DNA of 40,433 nucleotides from Spirochaetales bacterium (GCA_012514185.1 JAAZAT010000070.1:1-40433), one strand, 5' to 3'; counted from the first letter of the stretch, positions 7,501-16,373 are shown. Notes: generated by a model from the sequence alone, not told the origin. A program made the numbers and translations.

Positions 7501-10402
7501 GCTTGCCCTGACCACCAGCTACTCCCTTTTGTGGGGGACGATGCAGCCGGGTCTTCTGTTCGACCAACTCAAGCAATGGAAGGTGAAAAAGGTCGCCATC
7601 ACCGACCGGGACAACCTGTATGGGTATCCTGCATGCAGGCAGGAGGCTCAGAGGTGCAACATTGAACTGATCTGTGCAGCCTGCCTGACCGAAGGAAACG
7701 ATGCAATCTTTGCCTTTGTGCAGGACCAAAAAGGATATGAGCAACTCTGCCTGCTGCTTACCAGACGGGCGCAAGACCGTACGTTTTCCTATCTTCCCTC
7801 CCTGCTTGCAGACAGCGAGGGGCTTGTGCTTGCCACAACCAGCCCTGCCCTGCTCACGACGCTTGCCACAAGCAAGGCCCGTCTCTATGGTGCAATCACC
7901 CCGACCTGCCTTGCCGCAGTGCAGACTGCGCGCAGGCTCGGCATCGCCCTGCTTGCCTGCGATGATGCACTGCTACAGGACAAGATGGACGAGGAAGTCC
8001 ATCGAATCCTTCGCTGCATGGCCCTGCACAAGACAGTCGGGACGCTGGAACACCACGATTGCTCGCCGCCCGGCAAGGTCCTGCTCGATCCCGACCAGTG
8101 GAATCGGGCATTCTCCTGCTGGCCCGATGCGGTGGACAATGCAAACCAGCTCAAGGCCTACGACCCCTTCCCCTCCTCGCTCATTTTCCCCGACTATCCG
8201 GTCGACGATGCGCCCAAGGAGTTGGAACAGCGGGTGCTTGCCGGTGCCGAGGTGCGGTACGGGGAAGTCAACGATGCCATCCTGGAACGCATCACCTATG
8301 AGCTGGGCATCATCAAGGACAAGGGCTTCGCCCCTTACTTTTTGGTCATGCACGACATCGTGCAGATGAGCAGCCGCACCTGCGGCCGTGGTTCGGGGGC
8401 GGCGTCAATCGTCTCCTACTGCCTGTTCATCACCAATGTCGATCCCATCGCCCATCAGCTCTACTTTGAACGCTTTCTCTCCCCTTCCCGGCTCGATCCC
8501 CCCGATATCGATGTCGACTTTGCCTGGGACGAGCGCGACGGAGTCTTTGCCGCGGTGTTTGAACGGTTCGGCCGAGAACATTGTGCACGGGTTGCCAATC
8601 ACAACTGCTTCAGGCTGCGCGGGGCGGTCAGGGAGACCGGCCGCTGCTACGGCCTCAGTGATACCCAGATCAGCGAAGCCGAAAAAAAGCTGTTCATCAG
8701 CGGCCTGAATGAGCTCGACGACCCCTTGTGGCAGACCATCTGCCGGGTTGCGACCAAGCTTGAAGGACTGCCCAAGGAGATTTCCATGCACTGTGGAGGC
8801 TTGGTCATCACCCCAAGGCCGGTCTCCTGCTATGCTCCGCTGGGACTGAGCAGCGACGGGTATCCCTTGCTTGCCTGGGAGAAGGAGGGAACCGAGATGG
8901 CCTCTTTTGTGAAGATCGACCTCTTGGGAAACCGCTCCCTTGCCGTCATCCGCGACACCTTGGCAAATCTGGTGGAAGAGGACATCCATATAGATCAGCG
9001 GCTGTGGCATCCCGCTGAGGATGCACCTACCATCGCAGCCCTGGCAAAGGGTGATTCCATGGGAGTCTTCTACATTGAGTCTCCTGCAATGCGGCAGCTG
9101 CAAAAAAAGACCGGACGAGGCGATTTCGAACACATCGTCATCCACTCCTCGATCATCCGACCCGCGGCGAATGCGTTCATCAGCGAATATGTCGAGCGGC
9201 TTCGGGGCAAGAAGTGGGAACCGCTGCATCCCAGGCTTGCCTACATCCTCGATGAGACCTACGGGATTCTCTGTTATCAGGAGGATGTATCCAAGACCGC
9301 CGTCGCCCTGGCCGGCTTTTGCGAGTCCGATGCAGACAAGCTGCGCAAGGTCATCGCAAAGAAGGCCGGGGGGGAGAAACTCAAGGCCTACCGCCGGCAA
9401 TTCTTCGACGGATGCAGTGCCAATGGCGTGAGCGAAGAGACGACACAGAAAATCTGGGAGATGATGCTCAGTTTCGACGGGTACTCCTTTTGCAAGCCAC
9501 ACTCCGCCTCATATGCGATGGTCTCCTTCCAAAGCGCATACCTCAGGGTCCATCATCCCGCACATTTCATGGCGGCCGTCCTGTCCAACCAAGGCGGCTA
9601 CTACCGCAGCCAGGCATACATCAGCGAGGCTCAGAGGATGGGCATCCGCATTGAAGGTCCGGACCTCAATCTCAGCAGGATCGCCTACCATGCCCGAGGC
9701 AATACCTTGTTCATCGGCCTGATGGCCATTGCCAACCTGACTATGCAGGCTAAGATGCAGATAGTCGGGGAGCGAAAGAGGCGAGGAGCATTTTCTGACC
9801 TCAAGGATGCTTCCTCCCGCCTGAACCTCTGCCGGGAAGACTGGGTTTCGCTGGTGGAAAGTGGATGCTGCGACAGCCTTGCCCTGCAATACCGCCGCAG
9901 CGAGCAGCTGAGGATCCTGCTTACCAATTCAGCAAGAAAGATCGAATCCGATCAACTTGAGCTTTTTGCCAGGCCAAACCAGGTTGCACGGCACGAGCGC
10001 GCCTTGGTGCAGGTCAGGCGCACCGAGGACGAGCTGCACCGTGAATTCTCCGCCTTGGGCTTTTTGCGTGCTTCCCATCCCCTGCTCTTGTGGTCGCAGT
10101 ACCTTAGGGGCCTTGCCCGGGTGAAAGCCTCCGAGCTCGGCCGGTACAAGGGACGCTATGTGAATCTCATAGGCTATCAGATCACCCAGAAACAAGTCAT
10201 GACCAAAGGAGGGCAGAGCATGAGCTTTGTCTCCTTCGAGGACGAGACAGCCCTGTATGAGACTGTCCTGTTTCCCGACCTGTATCAACGCTATTATCCC
10301 TTGCTCTCAAGCTTGTGGCCGTTGGTGGTGTTCGGCTTGGTGCAGGACGATCAGGGGGCCTTGGTGGTGGAAGTCCAGCATCTCAAGAAAGTTGGTTCTT
10401 GA
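7490..10402 (+). CDS. dnaE2: DnaE-type DNA polymerase III alpha subunit, error-prone DnaE2-like
   Basis: About 970 residues, the length of DnaE2 rather than the longer replicative DnaE1. An N-terminal PHP domain is present but degenerate: the usual HxH before SxYSLL reads ALT, and the TDH motif reads TDR. The polymerase core is intact, with Asp341 and Asp343 in PPDIDVDF and Asp477 in VKIDLLGN, matching E. coli 401, 403 and 555. A helix-hairpin-helix region and a C-terminal OB-fold follow (RYVNLIGYQITQKQ to the end). The ATG at 7490 overlaps the ImuB stop (ATGGAAACTAG), so translation is coupled. The longer in-frame extension upstream lies within imuB and is not conserved. It probably synthesises across lesions, recruited to the clamp by the ImuB-like protein. 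No ImuA, LexA or RecA gene is in the window. Confidence 0.88.
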   Translation: METRLALTTSYSLLWGTMQPGLLFDQLKQWKVKKVAITDRDNLYGYPACRQEAQRCNIELICAACLTEGNDAIFAFVQDQKGYEQLCLLLTRRAQDRTFSYLPSLLADSEGLVLATTSPALLTTLATSKARLYGAITPTCLAAVQTARRLGIALLACDDALLQDKMDEEVHRILRCMALHKTVGTLEHHDCSPPGKVLLDPDQWNRAFSCWPDAVDNANQLKAYDPFPSSLIFPDYPVDDAPKELEQRVLAGAEVRYGEVNDAILERITYELGIIKDKGFAPYFLVMHDIVQMSSRTCGRGSGAASIVSYCLFITNVDPIAHQLYFERFLSPSRLDPPDIDVDFAWDERDGVFAAVFERFGREHCARVANHNCFRLRGAVRETGRCYGLSDTQISEAEKKLFISGLNELDDPLWQTICRVATKLEGLPKEISMHCGGLVITPRPVSCYAPLGLSSDGYPLLAWEKEGTEMASFVKIDLLGNRSLAVIRDTLANLVEEDIHIDQRLWHPAEDAPTIAALAKGDSMGVFYIESPAMRQLQKKTGRGDFEHIVIHSSIIRPAANAFISEYVERLRGKKWEPLHPRLAYILDETYGILCYQEDVSKTAVALAGFCESDADKLRKVIAKKAGGEKLKAYRRQFFDGCSANGVSEETTQKIWEMMLSFDGYSFCKPHSASYAMVSFQSAYLRVHHPAHFMAAVLSNQGGYYRSQAYISEAQRMGIRIEGPDLNLSRIAYHARGNTLFIGLMAIANLTMQAKMQIVGERKRRGAFSDLKDASSRLNLCREDWVSLVESGCCDSLALQYRRSEQLRILLTNSARKIESDQLELFARPNQVARHERALVQVRRTEDELHREFSALGFLRASHPLLLWSQYLRGLARVKASELGRYKGRYVNLIGYQITQKQVMTKGGQSMSFVSFEDETALYETVLFPDLYQRYYPLLSSLWPLVVFGLVQDDQGALVVEVQHLKKVGS

Positions 10403-11762
10403 GCGCAATTTCCTTCTCTATGCGGGCGATATAGCCGCTCATATCGAATTTGCGTTCAAGGCCCTTGTCGTTCATGTAGCGGATATTGCCGAAAATCGGT
10501 CTCTCGGCCCAAGGTCGGTCATGCGCGCCGAAACACCAGGCAACCCCTGCATAGCCGTTGGGATCGCGGCCGTCCATCTGATAGGTGTTGTTCAAGGCCA
10601 AGGCACGGTGGAAGGCCTCCTTGGGTGTGGGACTCCACTCGAGGATCTTCTTTCCCCAATACATGCGCAGATAGTTGTGCATGGTCCCCAGTTCAGTCAG
10701 CTCCCTTTGTGCGGTATTCCAGTAGACATCATGGGTTTGTGCCTGCTCCAACTCTGCAAAGGTGTAGAGAACAGGCCTTCTGTCCTGTTCGTGGTAGCCA
10801 AGGCTCTTTTTTGCCCAAGCAGGCAACCCTTCATAGGCGTCGTACAAGGGGTTGAACCAAACATAATTGTAGGCAAGCTCCCGCCTGACGACAAGCTCCT
10901 CCAAAAAGACCGGTACATCGGGCACATGAACATCCTTGACTGCATGGTAGATGTCGATTGCGCTGATCTGGCCGAAATGCAGGTAGGGACTCAAGCCGGA
11001 ACTGAAGGTGTGTGAGGGATCGTTGCGGCCATCTGCATAGCTGCCCAATCGTGACTCGATGAACAAGGAGAGCTTGCGCTGTCCTTCCTGCCCGCCTCCT
11101 TTGAGGTGTGGGCAAGACTCTCCCTTGTTTCCCAGGGAGAGAGAATCCAAAACCCGGGATGGATCGGCTGGATCGATGGGGACAAATAGGGGTTCCAAGG
11201 AAAGGCCGTTCATCAGGGGCGCAGAGAACTCAATACGTTGGGCAAAGTAGGCGGTCATGCCCTCGATTTTGCGCCTGAGCGTTGCAGCCGAATACTCCTG
11301 CTTATCTGACACAGCTTCAACAGGTACGATGACATTGGTCTCTACCTCATACACGGGACAGAGACTGAAGGCTGCGACCTGCTTGCGCCAAAGCCGTTCG
11401 GTTCGGGTATAGCCGCGATCGGTGACCAAAAGGCACATCGACGGCATGAGCTTTGCAAGACCTGAGAGGATTCCATCGTCGTGGACCCAAAAAGGAATGC
11501 CCATCGCTTGCAGCTCTTGCTGCACTTCTTTCAGTCCTTCAAGCATGAATCGGTAGTGGCGGCCCTGCGCTGAGTCGAAGCTTCGCTCGAGGCCGAAGTA
11601 GACAACCAAGGGTTTTTTCAGGTTGTCTGCCTGCTCGATGGCAAAACAGAGCGCCTCATTCTGTTTGCAACGTTGGGCTGCCTGCATCCAATACACTACG
11701 CAGGAGCCCTCTTTCTTGACCGGATCGGCAACCAGTTTTGTGATTCTCTGTGCATCTACCAT
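10383..11762 (-). CDS. phrB: Class II CPD photolyase
   Basis: 459 residues, the size of class II deoxyribodipyrimidine photolyases, which split cyclobutane pyrimidine dimers using light and reduced FAD. Class II features are visible: VVYWMQAAQRCKQNEAL at the N-terminus, ELVVRRELAYNYVWFNP, and the C-terminal block DGRDPNGYAGVAWCFG with AHDRPWAERPIFGNIRYM. Class I enzymes lack this block. The gene meets the DnaE gene tail to tail, overlapping it by 20 bases. It lies 35 bases after the DUF3795 gene and may be read with it. A possible -10 box (TATGCT, 11769-11774) ends 7 bases before the ATG without a good -35, so an independent short-leader transcript is possible. Together with the polymerase operon it forms a DNA-damage cluster. 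Confidence 0.93.
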   Translation of the reverse strand: MVDAQRITKLVADPVKKEGSCVVYWMQAAQRCKQNEALCFAIEQADNLKKPLVVYFGLERSFDSAQGRHYRFMLEGLKEVQQELQAMGIPFWVHDDGILSGLAKLMPSMCLLVTDRGYTRTERLWRKQVAAFSLCPVYEVETNVIVPVEAVSDKQEYSAATLRRKIEGMTAYFAQRIEFSAPLMNGLSLEPLFVPIDPADPSRVLDSLSLGNKGESCPHLKGGGQEGQRKLSLFIESRLGSYADGRNDPSHTFSSGLSPYLHFGQISAIDIYHAVKDVHVPDVPVFLEELVVRRELAYNYVWFNPLYDAYEGLPAWAKKSLGYHEQDRRPVLYTFAELEQAQTHDVYWNTAQRELTELGTMHNYLRMYWGKKILEWSPTPKEAFHRALALNNTYQMDGRDPNGYAGVAWCFGAHDRPWAERPIFGNIRYMNDKGLERKFDMSGYIARIEKEIALKNQLS

Positions 11763-11797
11763 GGCCTGAGCATACCACGGATTATTGGAGAAGACAG

Positions 11798-12175
11798 CTA
11801 CAATGAGTGCTGAAGATAGGAGAGGATCGCCTCTTCATCTCCCAGGGCATCGTAGTCGCCGATGAGCTGACCCTCATAGTGATAGACCACCCCTTTTGCC
11901 TCATTTGCAGCCAGGATGCGGGCCAGATCCTCTTCATCATGGTCCCGCAGGAACGAAGCGAAGGCCAAAATGCGCGGTTTTGCAAACATGGGGGCGTCAC
12001 AAGGAAAGTCCGGGCACTGCCAGCACCCGCTAAAGCCGTGTTCTCTACAACAGATGGAGTGTCTGCACCAATCCTTGGTGCTGCAACCGCCGTTTCTACA
12101 GCCGCTGCAGGTGGTATTCTCACTGCACAGGCAGCAGGCAAGGCCGCAATAGGCGAATCCTTTTTCCCTTTCCAT
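11798..12175 (-). CDS. Cysteine-rich DUF3795-family protein
   Basis: About 125 residues with 13 cysteines in the first 60, arranged as CGLACCLC, CSGC, GGC, DWC, ICC, CWQC and FPC. This is the pattern of DUF3795 proteins, which probably bind zinc or another metal and have no settled function. The C-terminal half (FLRDHDEEDLARILAANEAK and onward) is helical and lacks cysteine. The ATG at 12175 is one base after the stop of the flavoprotein gene and is preferred to a GTG at 12187, which lies within that gene and has no better ribosome site. The three minus-strand genes (flavoprotein, this gene, photolyase) run close together and may be one transcript. Confidence 0.8.
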   Translation of the reverse strand: MEREKGFAYCGLACCLCSENTTCSGCRNGGCSTKDWCRHSICCREHGFSGCWQCPDFPCDAPMFAKPRILAFASFLRDHDEEDLARILAANEAKGVVYHYEGQLIGDYDALGDEEAILSYLQHSL

Positions 12176-12176
12176 C

Positions 12177-13751
12177 CTATTTGCCACTCCGCTTCAGGGC
12201 CTTGATCACTTCCTGGGATGCCAGTTTTCCCGTCATGATGGAGATCGGCAGCCCCGATGGGCTGAACGTCCACTGTCCGGCCTGCAGGACATCGGGAATT
12301 GCAGTCTTCACGGAGCGGGTGATGTGCTTCAGCGAATGGATGACAGGCGTCTCCCCTTCGGTGAATGCCCAGCCGGTGATGGCTCCGTCGCTGTTCAAGG
12401 TTGCTCGCGCCAACGTCAGCGGGGTTGCCGAGAAGGCCTCACGTACATGGCTGGACAGAAGAGGATAGATACCCGCACTCAGGACGGATAGCATGCACTC
12501 CTCTATGAAGAGCTTTGCCTCTTCATACCATCCGTCCCTCTCGATTTTGGCAAACAGTGGATAGGATGCAAGGGTGCTGATGATGAGGGCGGTCTTCCCC
12601 TCCGGGGCAAGAGAGCTGTCGCGGAGCGCAGGAATCGAAATCTCATAGGTGGTTGCTTCGCAATAGGCTTTCAGGTAGGCCTTGATCGTGTCCTTATCGT
12701 GACAATTCTCTTTAAGAGCGGTTTGGTCAATGGTGCTCTGCCCGCTCAACGATGGCGTGTAGAACAAGTGCGGTGTGGACAACTGCCCAAAGGAGGAAGG
12801 CGGGAGGTCGACGGCAAGGTAGTAGGTGAAAATCGAGTCTCCGCCATGCTTGGTTTCCATATGTTTCTTGAGTTTCAAGCTGGCCGGAGAGAGCTGTTGC
12901 TCGTCAATGCTGCGATACAGGGCCTTCAAATCGGCAGCCCAAATCAATTTCTTATAGGAAATTCCGTCCAGCAGCGTGTGCTTTTCAACATCAATGTCGG
13001 TGACGAGGGTGTTGAGAAGGATATCCACCCCGTTTTCGTGCAGGAATGTTTCCAACGACCGGGTGAAGCTTCCGGTCCCTCCCACAGGATATTGGTATTC
13101 TCGATAGAGTCCGAAATAGCTGAGGGCGAAGAAGGTGGGGGTATCGGCAAAGAAGTGTTGGGCTATGATGTCGATCAGGGCGCGGTTTTTAGTGAACCTC
13201 TCCAAGTAGGAAACAACCGGCTCATTCAGCCTGTCGATCTTCCCGATGGTTCCCAAGTATCGCATGAGCCAGGGCAGCAGTGTTTTTCGGACATACCCGA
13301 GGTCCTGGTAGTTGTCAAGGAAGAGTGGATTGTCGATGCCGTACAGCACATCCATGTAGCGGGTGATTTTCCGGATCTCCTCCATGATCAGATCGATATC
13401 ACGATCAGATTGGGGGAACAAATGCTTGAGCATCTGCTGGTACCCATCCAGGCTCTGGGTATCCGTAACAACCACCTTCTGATTTGCAATTGCAAGGGTT
13501 ACCAGGCTTCTGACCCACTTCATCTCGATTCCCAATTGCTTCAGCATGGGAAAGACGATGCCGGAATTCTCTATGGCACGGATGCCTTGGTCATAGACAA
13601 ACCCATTGCGATTGAAGGAGTTGACCAGTCCGCCCACCCGGTCCTGCTTCTCGCACTGCAGCACCGAAAGGCCTGCACGTGCACAGTAGGCAGCTGCAGT
13701 CAGACCTGCAATGCCGCCTCCCACCACTACCACATCATAGGATTTCTTCAT
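12177..13751 (-). CDS. FAD-dependent oxidoreductase of the phytoene desaturase (CrtI)/RetSat type
   Basis: About 524 residues. The N-terminus holds a dinucleotide-binding fold (DVVVVGGGIAGLTAAAYCAR, with EKQDRVGG after the second strand), and the C-terminus holds the CrtI-type FAD motif region around QWTFSPSGLPISIMTGKLAS. These enzymes desaturate or isomerise polyenes or saturate retinol-like lipids. No other carotenoid gene is nearby, so the substrate is unknown. The ATG at 13751 has GGGGAAG upstream and starts six residues before the FAD motif; an ATG at 13793 in the same frame would only add an unconserved leader. Followed directly by the DUF3795 and photolyase genes. Confidence 0.82.
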   Translation of the reverse strand: MKKSYDVVVVGGGIAGLTAAAYCARAGLSVLQCEKQDRVGGLVNSFNRNGFVYDQGIRAIENSGIVFPMLKQLGIEMKWVRSLVTLAIANQKVVVTDTQSLDGYQQMLKHLFPQSDRDIDLIMEEIRKITRYMDVLYGIDNPLFLDNYQDLGYVRKTLLPWLMRYLGTIGKIDRLNEPVVSYLERFTKNRALIDIIAQHFFADTPTFFALSYFGLYREYQYPVGGTGSFTRSLETFLHENGVDILLNTLVTDIDVEKHTLLDGISYKKLIWAADLKALYRSIDEQQLSPASLKLKKHMETKHGGDSIFTYYLAVDLPPSSFGQLSTPHLFYTPSLSGQSTIDQTALKENCHDKDTIKAYLKAYCEATTYEISIPALRDSSLAPEGKTALIISTLASYPLFAKIERDGWYEEAKLFIEECMLSVLSAGIYPLLSSHVREAFSATPLTLARATLNSDGAITGWAFTEGETPVIHSLKHITRSVKTAIPDVLQAGQWTFSPSGLPISIMTGKLASQEVIKALKRSGK

Positions 13752-13867
13752 ACCGTTCTTCCCCGACAGACTGACGTGCAAGAGAACATGCAAGCCACAC
13801 TTCCTGTTCCCTTTGTGTCATACCTTAGCATGAAAATCCAAGAATCCGATACTGAAATCGTTGCATC

Positions 13868-15205
13868 TCACCTGCTCCTATCTCCAAGGATGTAGGACTT
13901 GGTTTTTCCTCGTCCCTTCACTTGCAGCATTCCCAGGTCGGTCATGTGCTTGGCAACAATATAAGCCCGGGTTCGTTTCACATTCAGCACATCCATCATT
14001 GTTTGCTCATCGATTTCCTGGTTTGCAGCTACATAGTCAAGAATCTTACGCATTTGGTCGGTGACATATTGGGTTTTACCGGGGGTGCCGTCCGATACCT
14101 CGTCGGCAGCACCTGCATGTTTTCTTGCGGAAATCATATTCACCAAGGTGATGCGAAATGAGTTGTCGGTAACCGCAATTTCAGGCTTGATAGGGCAATC
14201 GCGGTACAGGTCGTATATTCTCCGAAGACCTGTCCCATAGGCTTCTATATGTTTCAAGCGATAGAATATGTGTGCAAGCATCGGGTTTCTTGGTTGTGAT
14301 ATTCCGCTGAGAATATCTTCAGTGGTCAATCCAGGAACAAGACCTCCCATTGAGATGAACTGCATGTACTCTGCGTTTATATTGATTATGATGCTTCCGC
14401 TAAAGCTATAGTCCCTATGGACAATGGCATTCAACAAGGCTTCTCGTATGGCTTCTGGAGGATACTCCATTGTATCAATGCGATCCAAACCACGGATAAC
14501 GGATTCAGTTCGGTTATTAAGCATGCAATAGGTGTACGAGTCATTCAGTTGCTTGAAAATCGAGCCTTTGAATTCTCGCCTGTCTTTGAAAACAGTATTT
14601 GAGGAATTATCATAAACTGCAATTTTTACCGAATGTGTGCATTGGTCGGATAGCAAGAGCGCCAGATTGGTATACAGGCTTTCACCCGGATCGCGCAATC
14701 CCAATGCACGAAACTTGTCTTGCGAAAAAGAAACCTGTTTATTCTTGAATTCTGTCTTCGCACTGTCAAAAGTCAAATCCTGCAACAAGCTTCGTTTTGA
14801 TTCATATGAATCACCATCAGAAAGTTTTATTGCATTTCGAATGTGGTCCCACGTTGCAGGCGCGGTAACTGTTCCCTGTCTCACATATACCCCGGAAGGC
14901 TTTATCCCATGTCTTTTAAGAAAGTAAGGCTTGTTGATTCCTTCTCCGACAGATATCTTGATTATCTTGTTTTCCAATAACTCATAGTGTACGAACATCG
15001 TTACATCGGGCAGAATTGCGTCACGAAGTATGTTTGAAAGACGATTATATTCCGTATCAAGATTTTGGATTCCAATTTCATTTCCGACATCATCAATGCC
15101 GAGGTAGATGATACCGCCATGAGTGTTTGCAAAAGCAATCACTTCCTTGGCAATATCTTCGGTAAGGGACTGTTTGAACTCAACCGATTCACTCTCACAG
15201 AGCAT
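13868..15205 (-). CDS. AlbA_2/Schlafen-type ATP-binding transcriptional regulator
   Basis: 445 residues in three parts. An AlbA_2 (Schlafen-like) domain spans about 1-125 (ESVEFKQSLTEDIAKEVIAF, then ANTHGGIIYLGIDD). An HATPase_c_4-like region lies around 245-345 (REALLNAIVHRDYSFSGSI, SMGGLVPG, SQPRNPMLAHIF, EAYGTGLRRI). A C-terminal winged helix-turn-helix covers about 375-440 (EIDEQTMMDVLNVKRTRAYI). Proteins of this layout are predicted DNA-binding regulators; their signals are mostly unknown. The ATG at 15205 has GGAGG 7 bases upstream. The gene is preceded by a promoter overlaid by three copies of the GTGAATATTCAC palindrome, which fits autorepression by its own winged helix. Base composition is AT-richer than the genes on either side: the 60 bases from 14581 hold 19 G or C. 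This hints at transfer. Confidence 0.85.
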   Translation of the reverse strand: MLCESESVEFKQSLTEDIAKEVIAFANTHGGIIYLGIDDVGNEIGIQNLDTEYNRLSNILRDAILPDVTMFVHYELLENKIIKISVGEGINKPYFLKRHGIKPSGVYVRQGTVTAPATWDHIRNAIKLSDGDSYESKRSLLQDLTFDSAKTEFKNKQVSFSQDKFRALGLRDPGESLYTNLALLLSDQCTHSVKIAVYDNSSNTVFKDRREFKGSIFKQLNDSYTYCMLNNRTESVIRGLDRIDTMEYPPEAIREALLNAIVHRDYSFSGSIIININAEYMQFISMGGLVPGLTTEDILSGISQPRNPMLAHIFYRLKHIEAYGTGLRRIYDLYRDCPIKPEIAVTDNSFRITLVNMISARKHAGAADEVSDGTPGKTQYVTDQMRKILDYVAANQEIDEQTMMDVLNVKRTRAYIVAKHMTDLGMLQVKGRGKTKSYILGDRSR

Positions 15206-15244
15206 TGAAAGACCTCCAGAAAAGCGGTGTATCGAACTAGGAAA

Positions 15245-15273
15245 AGAATACCATGAATATTCACTAACAACAA
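15245..15273 (-). promoter_or_regulatory. Promoter of the AlbA/Schlafen regulator
   Basis: On the minus strand, TTGTTG (15268-15273), a 17-base spacer, and TATTCT (15245-15250), about 40 bases before the start codon. One operator copy lies inside the spacer and another overlaps the -35 box. Confidence 0.55.
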
Positions 15274-15305
15274 GTGAATATTCACTTGATTGTGTGAATA
15301 TTCAC
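15254..15305. repeat. Three phased copies of the palindrome GTGAATATTCAC (operator array)
   Basis: Copy 1 (15254-15263, TGAATATTCA) sits between the -10 and -35 boxes. Copy 2 (15271-15288) is an 18-base perfect palindrome, CAAGTGAATATTCACTTG. Copy 3 (15294-15305) is GTGAATATTCAC. The centres are 21 and 20 bases apart, close to two helical turns, so all three face the same side of the DNA. The array is a likely operator for the adjacent regulator. Confidence 0.8.
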
Positions 15306-15353
15306 TGACTTTCTTGGGAATACAGCAAGAGAAATCTTGCTTGGAACCTTTGC

Positions 15354-16340
15354 TTAAGGCATTTTCACCAGGTTGAATGATGGCATGAAGGGATGAAAGC
15401 CTTTGTCGCCATAGTATGCTATCGGACCGCTGCCAATGGGAATCTCATCATAGGTTGGCCCGAAATCCAACTTATTATTATTCCCATATGTAAGATCATC
15501 GGTATCCTCCCAGAAGTTGAAGGAATCCGCAATATTGATGGTCAGTATGATTTTACTTGTTGCAGATATTCTGAAACTTTCCATTGTTGCGTCGAGACCA
15601 CCGGTAGTTGATCCACTGCGTATGGTGATTTTTGTATCAGGGTTATCGTAATCATCAGCACTGCCCCAGAAATCTTCATTGCTGAACAAGTCTATGATTC
15701 CTACCGCTGGGTGGGTAACCGTATGTAAAAAGAACGTTCTATTCCCCTCTGAATCTTCCAACTCACGCCGCATCCAAGCCCATTCAGGTCCCTCGTCAGT
15801 AGTATACTTTACGACCATATCCCTTTTGTAATAATTCTCATCCGTATTGAAATACAGCCTTATAGTATTGAGTTGGTGTTGCAGTATGGAAGAATCGGTC
15901 TCATCATGTGTTGAGGTAACCAGCGTATGGCTGGCATCGGGCGACCAAGCCGGTACGCTGAACGAGCATTCCAAATCCATCTCCAAATAGGTGAATCTCA
16001 TCTCATAACCGGTATACTCACCAATAGGAATCCGCTTTTTCCCCAAGAGCAACGGGGGATCGATGAAGTGACCGGAGAAATCATAGACAACGGCAGTCTC
16101 CTCATCGATGATGGGAATGACTGCACCATCCTTTCGGATCAAGGCAAAGTAGGTAAGAGCAATTTTGTAGGTGGAAGGGGTGATGTTCCTCGAAACCTCA
16201 GTATCTGTGCTTCTTGCGGAACGAGAAACCGTATCGATGACGGCTTCTAGGCTGACTTCGGCATCTCCTGCAGCCTCGCTGCAGCCGAGCATGACACACA
16301 ACAGAATAACAAGAGCAATGCTTCGAACGAGGTAATTCAT
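15354..16340 (-). CDS. Predicted lipoprotein of unknown function
   Basis: About 328 residues. MNYLVRSIALVILLCVMLGC is a lipoprotein signal with the lipid-bearing Cys at 20. The mature part looks like a secreted beta-rich protein with many Asp, Glu and aromatic residues, including a segment with EDTDDLTYGNNNKLDFGPTY near the C-terminus. No family was recognised. GGAGG lies 5 bases before the ATG at 16340; two earlier codons, including an ATG at 16355, precede that site and are not used. It has its own promoter, whose -35 box overlaps that of the divergent NUDIX gene. Like the AlbA regulator downstream, it is somewhat AT-rich. The two may have arrived together, but the operator array lies after this gene, so it is not directly controlled by it. 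Confidence 0.7.
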   Translation of the reverse strand: MNYLVRSIALVILLCVMLGCSEAAGDAEVSLEAVIDTVSRSARSTDTEVSRNITPSTYKIALTYFALIRKDGAVIPIIDEETAVVYDFSGHFIDPPLLLGKKRIPIGEYTGYEMRFTYLEMDLECSFSVPAWSPDASHTLVTSTHDETDSSILQHQLNTIRLYFNTDENYYKRDMVVKYTTDEGPEWAWMRRELEDSEGNRTFFLHTVTHPAVGIIDLFSNEDFWGSADDYDNPDTKITIRSGSTTGGLDATMESFRISATSKIILTINIADSFNFWEDTDDLTYGNNNKLDFGPTYDEIPIGSGPIAYYGDKGFHPFMPSFNLVKMP

Positions 16341-16373
16341 AGAAACCTCCAACAAACATTACAAGTTGTCTAT

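Noticed and set aside
8405-9502. A 365-codon minus-strand frame inside dnaE2
   Set aside because: It complements the polymerase active-site region, which is conserved on the plus strand.
12699-13895. A 398-codon open frame opposite the CrtI-like flavoprotein
   Set aside because: The minus-strand gene has clear FAD motifs and a ribosome site; the plus frame has neither.
15254-15305. A CRISPR-like array
   Set aside because: The three copies are short palindromes about 20 bases apart within a promoter, not long repeats with unique spacers, and no cas gene is near.
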